Shown here piece by piece: positions 1-7,274 of a stretch of 29,707 bases of DNA. The DNA is from an uncultured Prevotella sp. Lineage in GTDB: Bacteria > Bacteroidota > Bacteroidia > Bacteroidales > Bacteroidaceae. The translations under genes were made by a program, and so were the position numbers. Numbering within the stretch: position 1 is the first letter of the stretch; each line of letters starts with the position of its first letter. A model generated the notes under the pieces. It was given only the letters and a program-made list of their open reading frames with translations. It did no database searches and had not been told where the DNA came from. The DNA lies in assembly GCA_937916405.1 (NCBI GenBank), contig CALFUF010000146.1, positions 1-29,707 on the forward strand, written 5' to 3'.

Positions 1-167
1 TGATTGGAGCGATGGCCAAGTGTTAACATTTTAAGAATTTAATTACCGAAGTATTGTTAATAAGAATGTACATGCAAAGACACAAACTCTCAAGGCTGAA
101 CACAAGGCGTCAAAGCGGATACGCTTACCTAACTTCTTTCCTCGCGGTCTTGTTTTTACTGGAATAA
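1..167. other. Intergenic leader, no gene supported
   Basis: No credible gene is visible here. Two short open frames run in from the left edge and stop at 24-26 and 32-34; either could be the last codons of an upstream + strand gene, but neither is recognisable. A 6-bp inverted repeat (TTAACA 23-28, TGTTAA 55-60) and a small AAGCG/CGCTT hairpin (113-126) are present, without the poly-T tail of an intrinsic terminator. Confidence 0.4.
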
Positions 168-199
168 TTTGGTAGGTTCAAAAAGTGTTAGTACCTTTG
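168..199 (+). promoter_or_regulatory. Bacteroidota-type promoter for DUF6057-like/PD40 module 1
   Basis: TTG at 169-171 (within TTTGG), a 20-nt spacer and TACCTTTG at 192-199 match the Bacteroidota sigma-ABfr consensus of TTG, 19-21 nt, TAnnTTTG. Transcription would begin a few bases downstream, around 203-206, leaving almost no leader before the ATG at 208. The -33 TTG is the same triplet that a gene finder could take as a TTG start codon at 169, which makes that longer start unlikely. Confidence 0.75.
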
Positions 200-207
200 C
201 AAGGAAT

Positions 208-1842
208 ATGGCTATGCTACTAACACGATACTGGAAATGGGGTCTCACGATACTGATGGGTATCGGGGTGTTCCTGTTTTGGGGTATAGGTTATCCCCAT
301 GCTTTGTCCTATCAGGAGCAATATCAGTTGTTCTTGTGGACGACAGACTATTTCTGGGAGCGTGTGAGTGTGGCTGGAGGCTTTGCCGACTGGTTAGGAG
401 AGTGCATCACGCAGTTCTATTACTATCCATGGGTGGGTGCTGTGTTGCTGGCGTTGCTCTATATGTTGCTGCAACGGTTATTCGCCTCCTTGATGCCATC
501 TGCTATCTATCTGCTGAGTTTCGTACCCGTCGTGTTGCTGTGGTGGCACATGGGGAATGTGAGTGTGTTGCTGTCGTATGCGGTGGCAATGGTGCTTGTG
601 GTAGGGTTGGTAGGTTTAGTAGGTAGCGTAGGTTTGGTAGGGAAGGTAGGGATGTTAGGGGATGTCCTTGTGATTCCTGTCATTTATTGGCTGTTAGGTC
701 CTGTGGTGTGGCTGTATGCGATGTTGCGTGTGGCTCTTAATGGTTGGAAGTGGAGTTGGGAACTGTTGTATGTGGGAGCCGTCATGGTATTCATTTCCGC
801 CATGATACTGGTACAATGGCCTATGACGATGATTACCCTCTCGATGACCTACTTTCGTGTGCCGATGGAGATTCCTGTGTTGCAATGGCTGATTCCTGTA
901 GCGATGGCTGTGATGGTAGGGATTGGTAGGTATTGTAGGGAGAGTAGGTTTGGTAGGTGGATGTGGTATTGCTGGCAGGTGGTACTCATCATCGTGATAG
1001 GATGGTTTGCTTACCAGAAAGGATATTACAAGGATGTCTATGAGCTGATATGGCAAGACTACCAGATACGTCATGAGCAATGGGACAAGATTATCCAGCG
1101 TGCCAAGGACCATGTCGTCAGGACGACATTCTGGTCGAATAGCGTGAATCTTGCCCTGTCGCAGAAGCGACAGCTTGCCGAGCAGATGTTCGATTTCTAT
1201 CAGAGTGGTGATGATGCTTTGATTATGCCCAGAATGCGTGACCTGACCAGTAACCTCCCATCCGCAGAGGCATATTATCGTTTAGGACTGGTGAACTCGG
1301 CACAACGCTATATGTTTGACATCCAGGAGTCGATTCTGAACGGCAAGAAGAGTGGCAGGTGTACCAAGCGTATCGTAGAGTGTATGTTGGTGAACGGTCA
1401 TTATAAGTCAGCCTTGAAGTATATTGACCTGTTGAAGAAAAGTCTCTACTATCGTGGTTGGGCAGAGGAGGCAGAGCGTGTCGTGACTGCCGATGCGAAG
1501 ACCCGTGAGCAGCGCGTCAATGCCCATCCGCAGTTAGGAAGGCTTCGCCAGATCCGTTTCAAGAATGATTTTCTGTACAGTCATGCGGAGAAAGACAAGA
1601 TATTTGGTTTGTTGTTTATGGACAACCACGACAATAAGATGGCACTCGACTATTTCATTGGTGAGATGCTGTTGCGAGGAAACGTGCAAGGTGTCATGCA
1701 ATATATGTCGTGGGCACAACAGTATGGTGGTTATTCCTATATGCCAGTAGGTTATCAGGATGCCGTACAGTGTATCCAGAAGCATGGTGACCTGCCCGGG
1801 TCGATGTATGGAGCATACGTGAGGAGGATGATGAAGCGATGA
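208..1842 (+). CDS. DUF6057-like polytopic membrane protein, copy 1
   Basis: This is a 544-residue membrane protein of unknown function. The N-terminal half has about eight hydrophobic segments (roughly residues 12-33, 75-95, 99-117, 120-150, 153-175, 188-203, 225-241, 254-272). The C-terminal half is soluble and alpha-helical, TPR-like in character. Hallmarks shared with the two other copies are SYQEQYQLFL after the first segment, then a GE-x-x-TQ-F/Y-Y motif, and LGLVNSAQR in the helical half. I start it at ATG 208 (AAGGA just upstream) because an in-frame TTG at 169 is part of the promoter; ATG 214 is also possible and fits copy 2 well. Its stop overlaps the next start (ATGA, 1839-1842), implying translational coupling to the haem-propeller lipoprotein. 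Two 9-bp repeat arrays lie inside it. The DUF6057 name is from memory of the family and is tentative. Confidence 0.8.
   Translation: MAMLLTRYWKWGLTILMGIGVFLFWGIGYPHALSYQEQYQLFLWTTDYFWERVSVAGGFADWLGECITQFYYYPWVGAVLLALLYMLLQRLFASLMPSAIYLLSFVPVVLLWWHMGNVSVLLSYAVAMVLVVGLVGLVGSVGLVGKVGMLGDVLVIPVIYWLLGPVVWLYAMLRVALNGWKWSWELLYVGAVMVFISAMILVQWPMTMITLSMTYFRVPMEIPVLQWLIPVAMAVMVGIGRYCRESRFGRWMWYCWQVVLIIVIGWFAYQKGYYKDVYELIWQDYQIRHEQWDKIIQRAKDHVVRTTFWSNSVNLALSQKRQLAEQMFDFYQSGDDALIMPRMRDLTSNLPSAEAYYRLGLVNSAQRYMFDIQESILNGKKSGRCTKRIVECMLVNGHYKSALKYIDLLKKSLYYRGWAEEAERVVTADAKTREQRVNAHPQLGRLRQIRFKNDFLYSHAEKDKIFGLLFMDNHDNKMALDYFIGEMLLRGNVQGVMQYMSWAQQYGGYSYMPVGYQDAVQCIQKHGDLPGSMYGAYVRRMMKR
601..661 (+). repeat. 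9-bp minisatellite (GTAGGKTTG-like), array A
   Basis: GTAGG recurs at 601, 610, 619, 628, 637 and 646, an exact 9-bp period, followed by a degenerate TTAGGGGAT unit. In this frame the units read Val-Gly-Leu and form part of a hydrophobic segment of the membrane protein. The equivalent part of copy 2 (about 4400-4500) has no such repeat. Confidence 0.9.
916..958 (+). repeat. 9-bp minisatellite, array B, frame-shifted within the gene
   Basis: GTAGG occurs at 916, 926, 935, 944 and 953. The first interval is 10 nt and the rest are 9 nt. The extra base moves the units out of the frame used in array A, so they encode Arg/Tyr/Cys/Ser/Phe residues between two membrane segments instead of Val-Gly-Leu. 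Copy 2 lacks the repeat here. Confidence 0.85.
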
Positions 1843-3314
1843 AGAAGTTGTTGTTGATAGGGTTGGTAGGTATGGTAGGGCTGTTAGGGCTGGTAGGGTG
1901 CCGGCAGGAGCCTGCTGACGCTGTGCTGGTGAGACAGCAGCCTGTCATTTATCCTGACTATATAGGGGTGACGATCCCTGTGGGTATCGCACCACTGAAC
2001 TTCAATGTCATCGGGGAGGGCATCGACAGGGTCGATGCACAGGTGACGGGGAGTAAGGGTGGTTCCTTGCATGCCAATGGGGAGTGGGTCGATTTCGATA
2101 TTGACGAGTGGCACCAGTTAACTGAGCAGAATAAGGGGGGTGCGTTGACCGTTACCGTTAGTGTCCGTAAGGAGGGTAAGTGGTTGCAATATCAAGACTT
2201 TAAGATCTATGTGAGTCCATATGCCTTGGACGACTGGGGGGTGACCTATCGGCGCATAGCCCCTGGCTATGAGGTGGGAGGAGATATTGGCATGTATCAG
2301 CGTGACATCCATACCTTTAACGAGTATGCGATGTTACGAGAATCCGCAGTCCCTGGTCGTTGTATGAACTGTCATACGGCAAATCGCGCAGACCCTTCTC
2401 GTCTGACCTTACAGATACGAGGAGAGGGAGGTGGCACGTTGGTGCAGATAGACGGCAAACAGCGATGGTATGACACCAAGACCGACTCGACAAAGGCAGC
2501 AGGCTCGTATGCCTATTGGCATCCGTCAGGTAATTTTTGCGCCTATGCCACTAATGCCGTACATCAGGCTTTCTTCGTAGGCAGAGGTCAGCGCATCGAG
2601 GGTTATCATAACTTCAGCAATGTCGTATTGCTGGATGTGCGAAGTGATGAGCTGATCCTTGCTCCAGAGTTGATGACAGAGACCGATCTGGAGATATTCC
2701 CAGCCTTCTCGCACGACGGGAAGTACCTCTATTATAGTACCTCGAAGAGCTGTCAGGTACCAGCCGAGTATATGAAGGTGAAGTGTAGTATCTGTCGTAT
2801 CGGATTTGATGAGGCTCAAGGACAATTCGGACACCAGGTAGATACCCTGTTGAATGGACAGAAAGACGACTGCAGTTATACCTTGGCGCGTCCATCGTAT
2901 GACGGTCGCTGGATGATGTATAATGTGTCGAGTCGCAGTAACTTCCCTGTGTTCCAGCCAGACGCAGACCTCTGGTTGATGGACCTGCAGACAGGAAAGA
3001 CACGTCCTTTGACAGAAGTAAACAGCAAAGACGCGGAGAGTTATCATAACTGGTCGAGCGAAAGTCATTGGTTTGTGTTTGCCTCCAAACGGGAGAATGG
3101 GATGTTTGCCCAGCTGTTTTTTGCCTCTATCGATGACCAGGGGCATGTGACGAAACCCTTCCTGTTGCCGCAGCGCAACCCTAAGAAGTTCTACAGGGAG
3201 ATGTTTGACTCGTATAATGTCGCTGATTTCACGAAGGCGAAGGTTGACTTTGACGCCCGTGAGGCACAACGGCAAGTATTCCGTGACGAGCGTGTGAAAG
3301 TGAAGATAAAATAA
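1839..3314 (+). CDS. PD40/TolB-like propeller lipoprotein with one CxxCH haem motif, copy 1
   Basis: A 491-residue predicted lipoprotein. The signal peptide ends in lipobox LVGC with the acylated Cys at residue 21. A conserved N-terminal domain follows, with YPDY-x-x-VTIPV-x-IAPLNF at about residues 38-55. A single CMNCH motif lies at residues 175-179, the classical covalent haem c site. The C-terminal part has PD40-type propeller blades (FSHDGKYLYYS near 290, PSYDGRWMMYN near 352, SYHNW near 400). Its start overlaps the stop of the DUF6057-like gene by 4 nt. It is probably anchored on the periplasmic side of the envelope; role unknown. The first 147 residues are nearly identical to copy 2 while the rest is far more diverged. 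Haem binding is inferred from the motif and its conservation in all three copies; an axial sixth ligand cannot be assigned by eye. Confidence 0.85.
   Translation: MKKLLLIGLVGMVGLLGLVGCRQEPADAVLVRQQPVIYPDYIGVTIPVGIAPLNFNVIGEGIDRVDAQVTGSKGGSLHANGEWVDFDIDEWHQLTEQNKGGALTVTVSVRKEGKWLQYQDFKIYVSPYALDDWGVTYRRIAPGYEVGGDIGMYQRDIHTFNEYAMLRESAVPGRCMNCHTANRADPSRLTLQIRGEGGGTLVQIDGKQRWYDTKTDSTKAAGSYAYWHPSGNFCAYATNAVHQAFFVGRGQRIEGYHNFSNVVLLDVRSDELILAPELMTETDLEIFPAFSHDGKYLYYSTSKSCQVPAEYMKVKCSICRIGFDEAQGQFGHQVDTLLNGQKDDCSYTLARPSYDGRWMMYNVSSRSNFPVFQPDADLWLMDLQTGKTRPLTEVNSKDAESYHNWSSESHWFVFASKRENGMFAQLFFASIDDQGHVTKPFLLPQRNPKKFYREMFDSYNVADFTKAKVDFDAREAQRQVFRDERVKVKIK
1857..1901 (+). repeat. 9-bp minisatellite encoding the lipoprotein signal peptide core
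   Basis: Five units of a TAGG-containing 9-mer begin at 1857, 1866, 1875, 1884 and 1893. They read Ile/Val/Leu-Gly-Leu/Met and make up the hydrophobic core of the signal peptide through to the lipobox. This is the same repeat type as in the upstream membrane-protein gene. Confidence 0.85.
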
Positions 3315-3338
3315 TAAGGGCGATAAAATAATAAGGGC
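3305..3338 (+). repeat. 17-bp exact tandem duplication over a stop codon
   Basis: GATAAAATAATAAGGGC occurs twice back to back (3305-3321, 3322-3338). The first copy contains the TAA stop (3312-3314) of the upstream propeller gene. The second runs straight into the GCTGCGAC hairpin element. Confidence 0.9.
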
Positions 3339-3355
3339 TGCGACTTGGTCGCAGC
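3337..3355. repeat. GCTGCGAC/GTCGCAGC hairpin element, copy 1
   Basis: A perfect 8-bp stem (GCTGCGAC and GTCGCAGC) encloses a TTG loop. It has the same flanks (AAGG before, ATAGG after) as the element at 7226-7264. It lies between the copy-1 propeller gene and the DUF4369-like gene. No T-run follows, so it is not a standard intrinsic terminator; it could act in mRNA processing or be a REP-like mobile palindrome. Confidence 0.75.
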
Positions 3356-3373
3356 ATAGGAGACAATAACGTT

Positions 3374-4018
3374 ATGAGAAAGATTTTGTTTTTGTGTATG
3401 GCTATTGGAGCCATGGTGTTTGTGGGATGTCAGGAAAGTAATGTCTGCCAGATACATGGCACTGTAGTTGGTGAGCAGTATGAGGGCAAGCGTATCTTCT
3501 TGGTTCCATTCACAGGACCAGCTACGGCAGAGACCGTTGACAGCATCGAAGTCAAGGACGGTAAGTTTGAGTTTACGCCAGACTCTATGCAGATGTATAA
3601 GATCCTACTGGACTATCACTACCGCTTTGCTACTCAGCCGTTGATCGTCATTGCCGAGCCAGGAGAGATAGAGGTGAAGATTGATACTGTCAGCTCTGCC
3701 GTAGGTACCCCTCAGAATGACTCCTTGCAGGTATGGAAGCAGATGACAGAGGCACATCGTCGAGAATATGGTGCCTTGAACCGCCTGGTCGATGCCAAGA
3801 AGAAGCAGGGTGATACCATCGAGGCAGCCAAGATCAAAGAGCAGGCACAGAAGATTCATATTGCCTACAAGAACCGTAGTCGTGCTATGGCAGCGAACAT
3901 GGAAGGAACGATACTGGGCGATTTCCTGAAAGGAATGTTTCCCTTGACCTATCAGCGTAAGTATCCTGACGGAAAGATAGTAACGATGAATGCCGATACG
4001 AATGAGCCTGTTGAGTAA
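3374..4018 (+). CDS. DUF4369-like lipoprotein without thioredoxin domain
   Basis: A 214-residue predicted lipoprotein with a short signal peptide and lipobox FVGC (Cys 19). The region after it (about residues 25-110) resembles the beta-rich DUF4369 domain found at the N-terminus of many Bacteroidota TlpA/ResA-like thioredoxins: an 'IHGTV' strand, a 'VDSIEVKDGKFEF' strand pair and a 'PGEIEVKID' turn. The rest is a charged helical region. There is no CxxC thioredoxin fold. The gene lies between the two + strand DUF6057/propeller pairs and its 3' end overlaps the next gene. It may serve the same envelope system, but that is inference from position only. Confidence 0.7.
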   Translation: MRKILFLCMAIGAMVFVGCQESNVCQIHGTVVGEQYEGKRIFLVPFTGPATAETVDSIEVKDGKFEFTPDSMQMYKILLDYHYRFATQPLIVIAEPGEIEVKIDTVSSAVGTPQNDSLQVWKQMTEAHRREYGALNRLVDAKKKQGDTIEAAKIKEQAQKIHIAYKNRSRAMAANMEGTILGDFLKGMFPLTYQRKYPDGKIVTMNADTNEPVE

Positions 4019-5744
4019 ATATTGGAAGATAGGGGTGTCACTCCTGTTTGGGGTAGTGGTCTTCCTGTACTGGTGGCTTGTCCGTCCTGCAATGCTGTCA
4101 TATCAGGAGCAATATCAGCTGTTCCTGATGGATGGTGACTACCTGAGACAGTTGCTCTCTGTACCCGATGGTCTTGCCCGTTGTATAGGAGAATTTCTGA
4201 CACAATACTACATCAGTCACCTATTGGGTGCGCTGGTACTTGCCGTTATCTTTGTCATCATTCAACGGTTGGTATGGCGTTTGATGGCGAGTGTCAGTGA
4301 GATGGCAAGAGAACATTATGCCCTGAGTTTCATACCCATCCTGTCTCTCTGGTTGATGTTAGGTGACGAGAGCGTGCTGTTGACGTTTCCCGTTGCCCTG
4401 ATATTAGCGTTAGTGACCATGTGGGTCTATGAGCTGATAGGGAAACGATATCGTGCGTACCTTATTATATTATTAGTCCCACTCCTCTATTGGCTTGCCG
4501 GTCCTACAGTACTGATGTTTGCCGCATGGGTCATGATACGTCAGTTTCAGACAGCAGATTCAAAATGGACAGCTTTGCTGATAGGAGCCCTTACGGTCAT
4601 CTATGCCATAGCCTGTGTCTTGGCTAGCTCATGGCTCGTACCATACCCCTTGTTCCGTTTGTTCTATGGAATAGACTATTATCGGTTTGTAGAAGTCTAC
4701 TACTGGATGGTACTCATTACGATGATATTATGCGTGTTGATACCAATATTCCTTTATTGGGTTCCCTCCTTTAAGAAAACACTTTGGGTGGGCATAGGGG
4801 AGACTGTCGTCGTCTTTGGCGCATTCCTGTTACTTCGTCCCTCCTTCTACGATGCTCGTAAGTATGAGGTGATGGAGTATGACTATTTGGTGCGCTGTCA
4901 GGATTGGAATGCCATTATTGCCAAGGCAGACAAAAAGACACCTGATTTGCCAATGACCGTTTGTGCCACCAATCTTGCCTTGGGGATGAATGGGCAGTTG
5001 GGTGACCGTCTCTTCGACTTCTATCAGAATGGGACACAAGGACTGACGCCACCTTTCGAGCGTAACTTCTCTTCTATCATGCTGACAGGTGAAGTCTATT
5101 GGCAGTTAGGATTGGTCAATAGTGCCCAGCGCTTTGCCTTTGAGATGATGGAGGCGATCCCTAATTATGCTAAGAGCTGTCGTGCAGTGAAGCGGTTAGC
5201 TGAAACCAATCTGGTCAATGGCGAGTATGAGGTCGCACGTAAATATCTCCGTATGTTGGAGAAGACACTCTGTTATAGTCAGTGGGCAAAACGGATCATG
5301 CCATTGGTAGGTAATGAGAAAGCTATCAATGAGCACCCGATCTATGGAAGAATGCGCAAGTTACGTCTCAAGAATGATTTCATGTTCAGTGATCAAGAGT
5401 TGGATAAGATATTCGGTCAGCTATTGATGCACAACCAGCAGAACGGTCTTGCCTTGCAATACCTGCTTGCCTATCCGTTGCTTGACCGTGACGTCAACAA
5501 GTTTATGAACTATATGATTTATGTGGACGGACTGCATCTTGGCTATCGCCCAAGCAGTTGTATGGAGGCAGTCGTCTTTGCCTATGCCCAGCGCAACCAG
5601 CATCCCCCACAAGGGTATGTTAATGAGATGATGTTGCGACGTTTCAGTGACTTCGTCAATATCTATTCAAGTGGAGGTAAGGATGCTCCACAATTGAGAC
5701 AATATAGGAATACAGCATGGTATTATTTTATGGGTGTGAGATGA
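4002..5744 (+). CDS. DUF6057-like polytopic membrane protein, copy 2
   Basis: A 580-residue paralogue of the copy-1 membrane protein. It shares SYQEQYQLFL, the G-E-F-L-TQ-Y-Y motif, the multi-pass N-terminal half and the helical C-terminal half with LGLVNSAQR and LVNGEY. I chose ATG 4002 because the protein then begins MSLLSKYWKIG, matching copy 1; ATG 3990, twelve bases upstream, is the alternative. Either start lies inside the end of the preceding lipoprotein gene. The stop overlaps the next start in ATGA (5741-5744). It lacks the 9-bp repeat arrays of copy 1. Function unknown. Confidence 0.8.
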   Translation: MSLLSKYWKIGVSLLFGVVVFLYWWLVRPAMLSYQEQYQLFLMDGDYLRQLLSVPDGLARCIGEFLTQYYISHLLGALVLAVIFVIIQRLVWRLMASVSEMAREHYALSFIPILSLWLMLGDESVLLTFPVALILALVTMWVYELIGKRYRAYLIILLVPLLYWLAGPTVLMFAAWVMIRQFQTADSKWTALLIGALTVIYAIACVLASSWLVPYPLFRLFYGIDYYRFVEVYYWMVLITMILCVLIPIFLYWVPSFKKTLWVGIGETVVVFGAFLLLRPSFYDARKYEVMEYDYLVRCQDWNAIIAKADKKTPDLPMTVCATNLALGMNGQLGDRLFDFYQNGTQGLTPPFERNFSSIMLTGEVYWQLGLVNSAQRFAFEMMEAIPNYAKSCRAVKRLAETNLVNGEYEVARKYLRMLEKTLCYSQWAKRIMPLVGNEKAINEHPIYGRMRKLRLKNDFMFSDQELDKIFGQLLMHNQQNGLALQYLLAYPLLDRDVNKFMNYMIYVDGLHLGYRPSSCMEAVVFAYAQRNQHPPQGYVNEMMLRRFSDFVNIYSSGGKDAPQLRQYRNTAWYYFMGVR

Positions 5745-7216
5745 GGAAGATATTTTTGATAGGGTTGGTAAGTATGGTAGGGCTGTTAGGGCTTGTAGGG
5801 TGCCGGCAGGAGCCTGTTGACGCAGTACTGGTGAGACAGCAGCCTGTCATTTATCCTGACTATATAGGTGTGACGATCCCTGTGGGTATCGCCCCGCTGA
5901 ACTTCAATGTCATCGGGGAGGGCATCGACAGGGTCGATGCACAGGTGACGGGGAGTAAGGGAGGTTCCTTGCATGCTAATGGGGAGCTTGTTGACTTTGA
6001 TATCGATGAGTGGCATGCGTTGACTGAGCAGAACAAGGGTGGTGCGTTAACAGTCACCGTCTGTGTCCGTAAGGAAGGTAAGTGGTTGCAATACCAAGAC
6101 TTTAAGATTTTCGTGAGTCTTTATGCTTTGGAGGAATGGGGTGTGACCTATCGCCGTATTGCTCCTGGCTATGAGGTATATAGTCACATGGGACTCTATC
6201 AGCGAGATCTGTCTAACTTCGACGAGACAGCATTCTTTGACAACCGTCATGTCCCAGGACAGTGTCTGAACTGCCATATGTCAAACCGTACAGACCCCAG
6301 TCATTTCGTGTTCCATGTTCGAGGCGGACATGGTGCTACGATGATACAGATAGATGGTAAAAGGGAATGGCTGAAGGCAAAGAATGACCTGTTGGGTGGA
6401 TCGATGGTCTATCCTTATTGGCACCCCAGTGGTGAGTATTGCGCATTCTCCACCAACCAGACACGCCAGGCATATCATATTGCACAGCATGAGCGTATAG
6501 AGGTGAAAGACCTCTCTTCTGATGTGTTTGTCTATCATCCTGCTACCCATGAGATTCTGGAAGACTCGTTGTTGAAGACGGCAGACTGGGCAGAGAATTC
6601 TCCAGTATTCTCCCCTGATGGGAAGACATTGTATTATATTACAAGTAAGCAACGTGAGGAGCAGACCCTCTATAAAGACGAGAAATATAACCTCTGTAAG
6701 ATAGACTTTGATCCAGAGAAGGGTACGTTTGGTGACCATGTGGATACCTTGTTTAATGCTGTGGCAATGGGGAAGAGTTTGACATGGCCCCGTCCTTCTT
6801 ATGATGGGAAATATCTTCTCTTTACCTTAATAGACTATGGCTATTTCTCTATCTGGCATGAGGAGAGTGAGCAGTGGTTGCTTGATTTGAAGACAGGAGA
6901 GGCTCGTCCTTTGGAGGAGATTAATAGTCCGAGGGCAGACAGTTATCACAACTGGAATGTCAATTCCCATTGGATAGTGTTCACCAGTCGTCGGGATGAC
7001 GGACTCTATTCCCGTCTTTACTTCGCCTCTGTCGATGACAAAGGACAGTTTACAAAACCGTTTATGTTACCCCAACGATATCCGAAGGAGTATTATGATG
7101 AGAGTGTCTACTCCTTTAACACACCAGATTTCACAAAACGGAAGGTAGACTTTAAGGCTCGTGAGGCTTCCTCAGAGGTGATGAGTGATAAGCGAGTGGA
7201 GACGAAGGTCAGATAG
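5741..7216 (+). CDS. PD40/TolB-like propeller lipoprotein with one CxxCH haem motif, copy 2
   Basis: A 491-residue predicted lipoprotein, paralogous to the one at 1839-3314. Lipobox Cys is residue 21, the YPDY-x-x-VTIPV-x-IAPLNF motif is kept, and CLNCH sits at residues 175-179. PD40 blades include FSPDGKTLYYITSK, PSYDGKYLLF and SYHNW. I start it at ATG 5741, which overlaps the stop of copy-2 DUF6057 by 4 nt and aligns with copy 1; an in-frame ATG at 5717 would add eight residues ahead of a normal signal peptide and is less likely. It is the last + strand gene before the convergent junction at about 7245. Confidence 0.85.
   Translation: MRKIFLIGLVSMVGLLGLVGCRQEPVDAVLVRQQPVIYPDYIGVTIPVGIAPLNFNVIGEGIDRVDAQVTGSKGGSLHANGELVDFDIDEWHALTEQNKGGALTVTVCVRKEGKWLQYQDFKIFVSLYALEEWGVTYRRIAPGYEVYSHMGLYQRDLSNFDETAFFDNRHVPGQCLNCHMSNRTDPSHFVFHVRGGHGATMIQIDGKREWLKAKNDLLGGSMVYPYWHPSGEYCAFSTNQTRQAYHIAQHERIEVKDLSSDVFVYHPATHEILEDSLLKTADWAENSPVFSPDGKTLYYITSKQREEQTLYKDEKYNLCKIDFDPEKGTFGDHVDTLFNAVAMGKSLTWPRPSYDGKYLLFTLIDYGYFSIWHEESEQWLLDLKTGEARPLEEINSPRADSYHNWNVNSHWIVFTSRRDDGLYSRLYFASVDDKGQFTKPFMLPQRYPKEYYDESVYSFNTPDFTKRKVDFKAREASSEVMSDKRVETKVR
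5759..5803 (+). repeat. 9-bp minisatellite encoding the signal peptide core, copy 2
   Basis: This is the counterpart of 1857-1901 with the same 9-bp register, including two changed bases (GTAAG in one unit and CTTGTAGGG in another). It lies within the segment that is 95-96% identical between the two propeller genes, so it was probably copied with it. Confidence 0.8.
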
Positions 7217-7225
7217 GAGAGAAGG

Positions 7226-7264
7226 GCTGCGACTGGATGCGAGAGGCTGCGACAGGGTCGCAGC
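7226..7264. repeat. GCTGCGAC/GTCGCAGC hairpin element, copy 2, at a convergent junction
   Basis: A perfect 8-bp stem with an AGG loop (7246-7264) is preceded by an extra GGGCTGCGAC arm at 7224-7233. The flanks match the 3337-3355 element. It sits in the 58-bp gap between convergent genes, so a role in stopping or protecting both transcripts is plausible, although no T-tract is present on either strand. Confidence 0.75.
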
Positions 7265-7274
7265 ATAGGGGGGA

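Noticed and set aside
169..207. TTG start and 13-residue extension of the first membrane protein
   Set aside because: The TTG is the -33 element of a near-perfect promoter, and the paralogue aligns from the ATG at 208 or 214.
694..1113. - strand open frame rich in Pro-Thr repeats
   Set aside because: It is the complement of the GTAGG-type minisatellite and membrane-protein codons; composition explained by the repeat.
2526..3275. 249-codon open frame on the - strand
   Set aside because: It is antisense to the PD40 propeller gene, whose conserved motifs in three paralogues fix the true frame.
7217..7274. Bidirectional rho-independent terminator at the convergent junction
   Set aside because: The hairpin is strong but no T-run follows on either strand, and the same element recurs at non-terminal positions; listed as a repeat instead.
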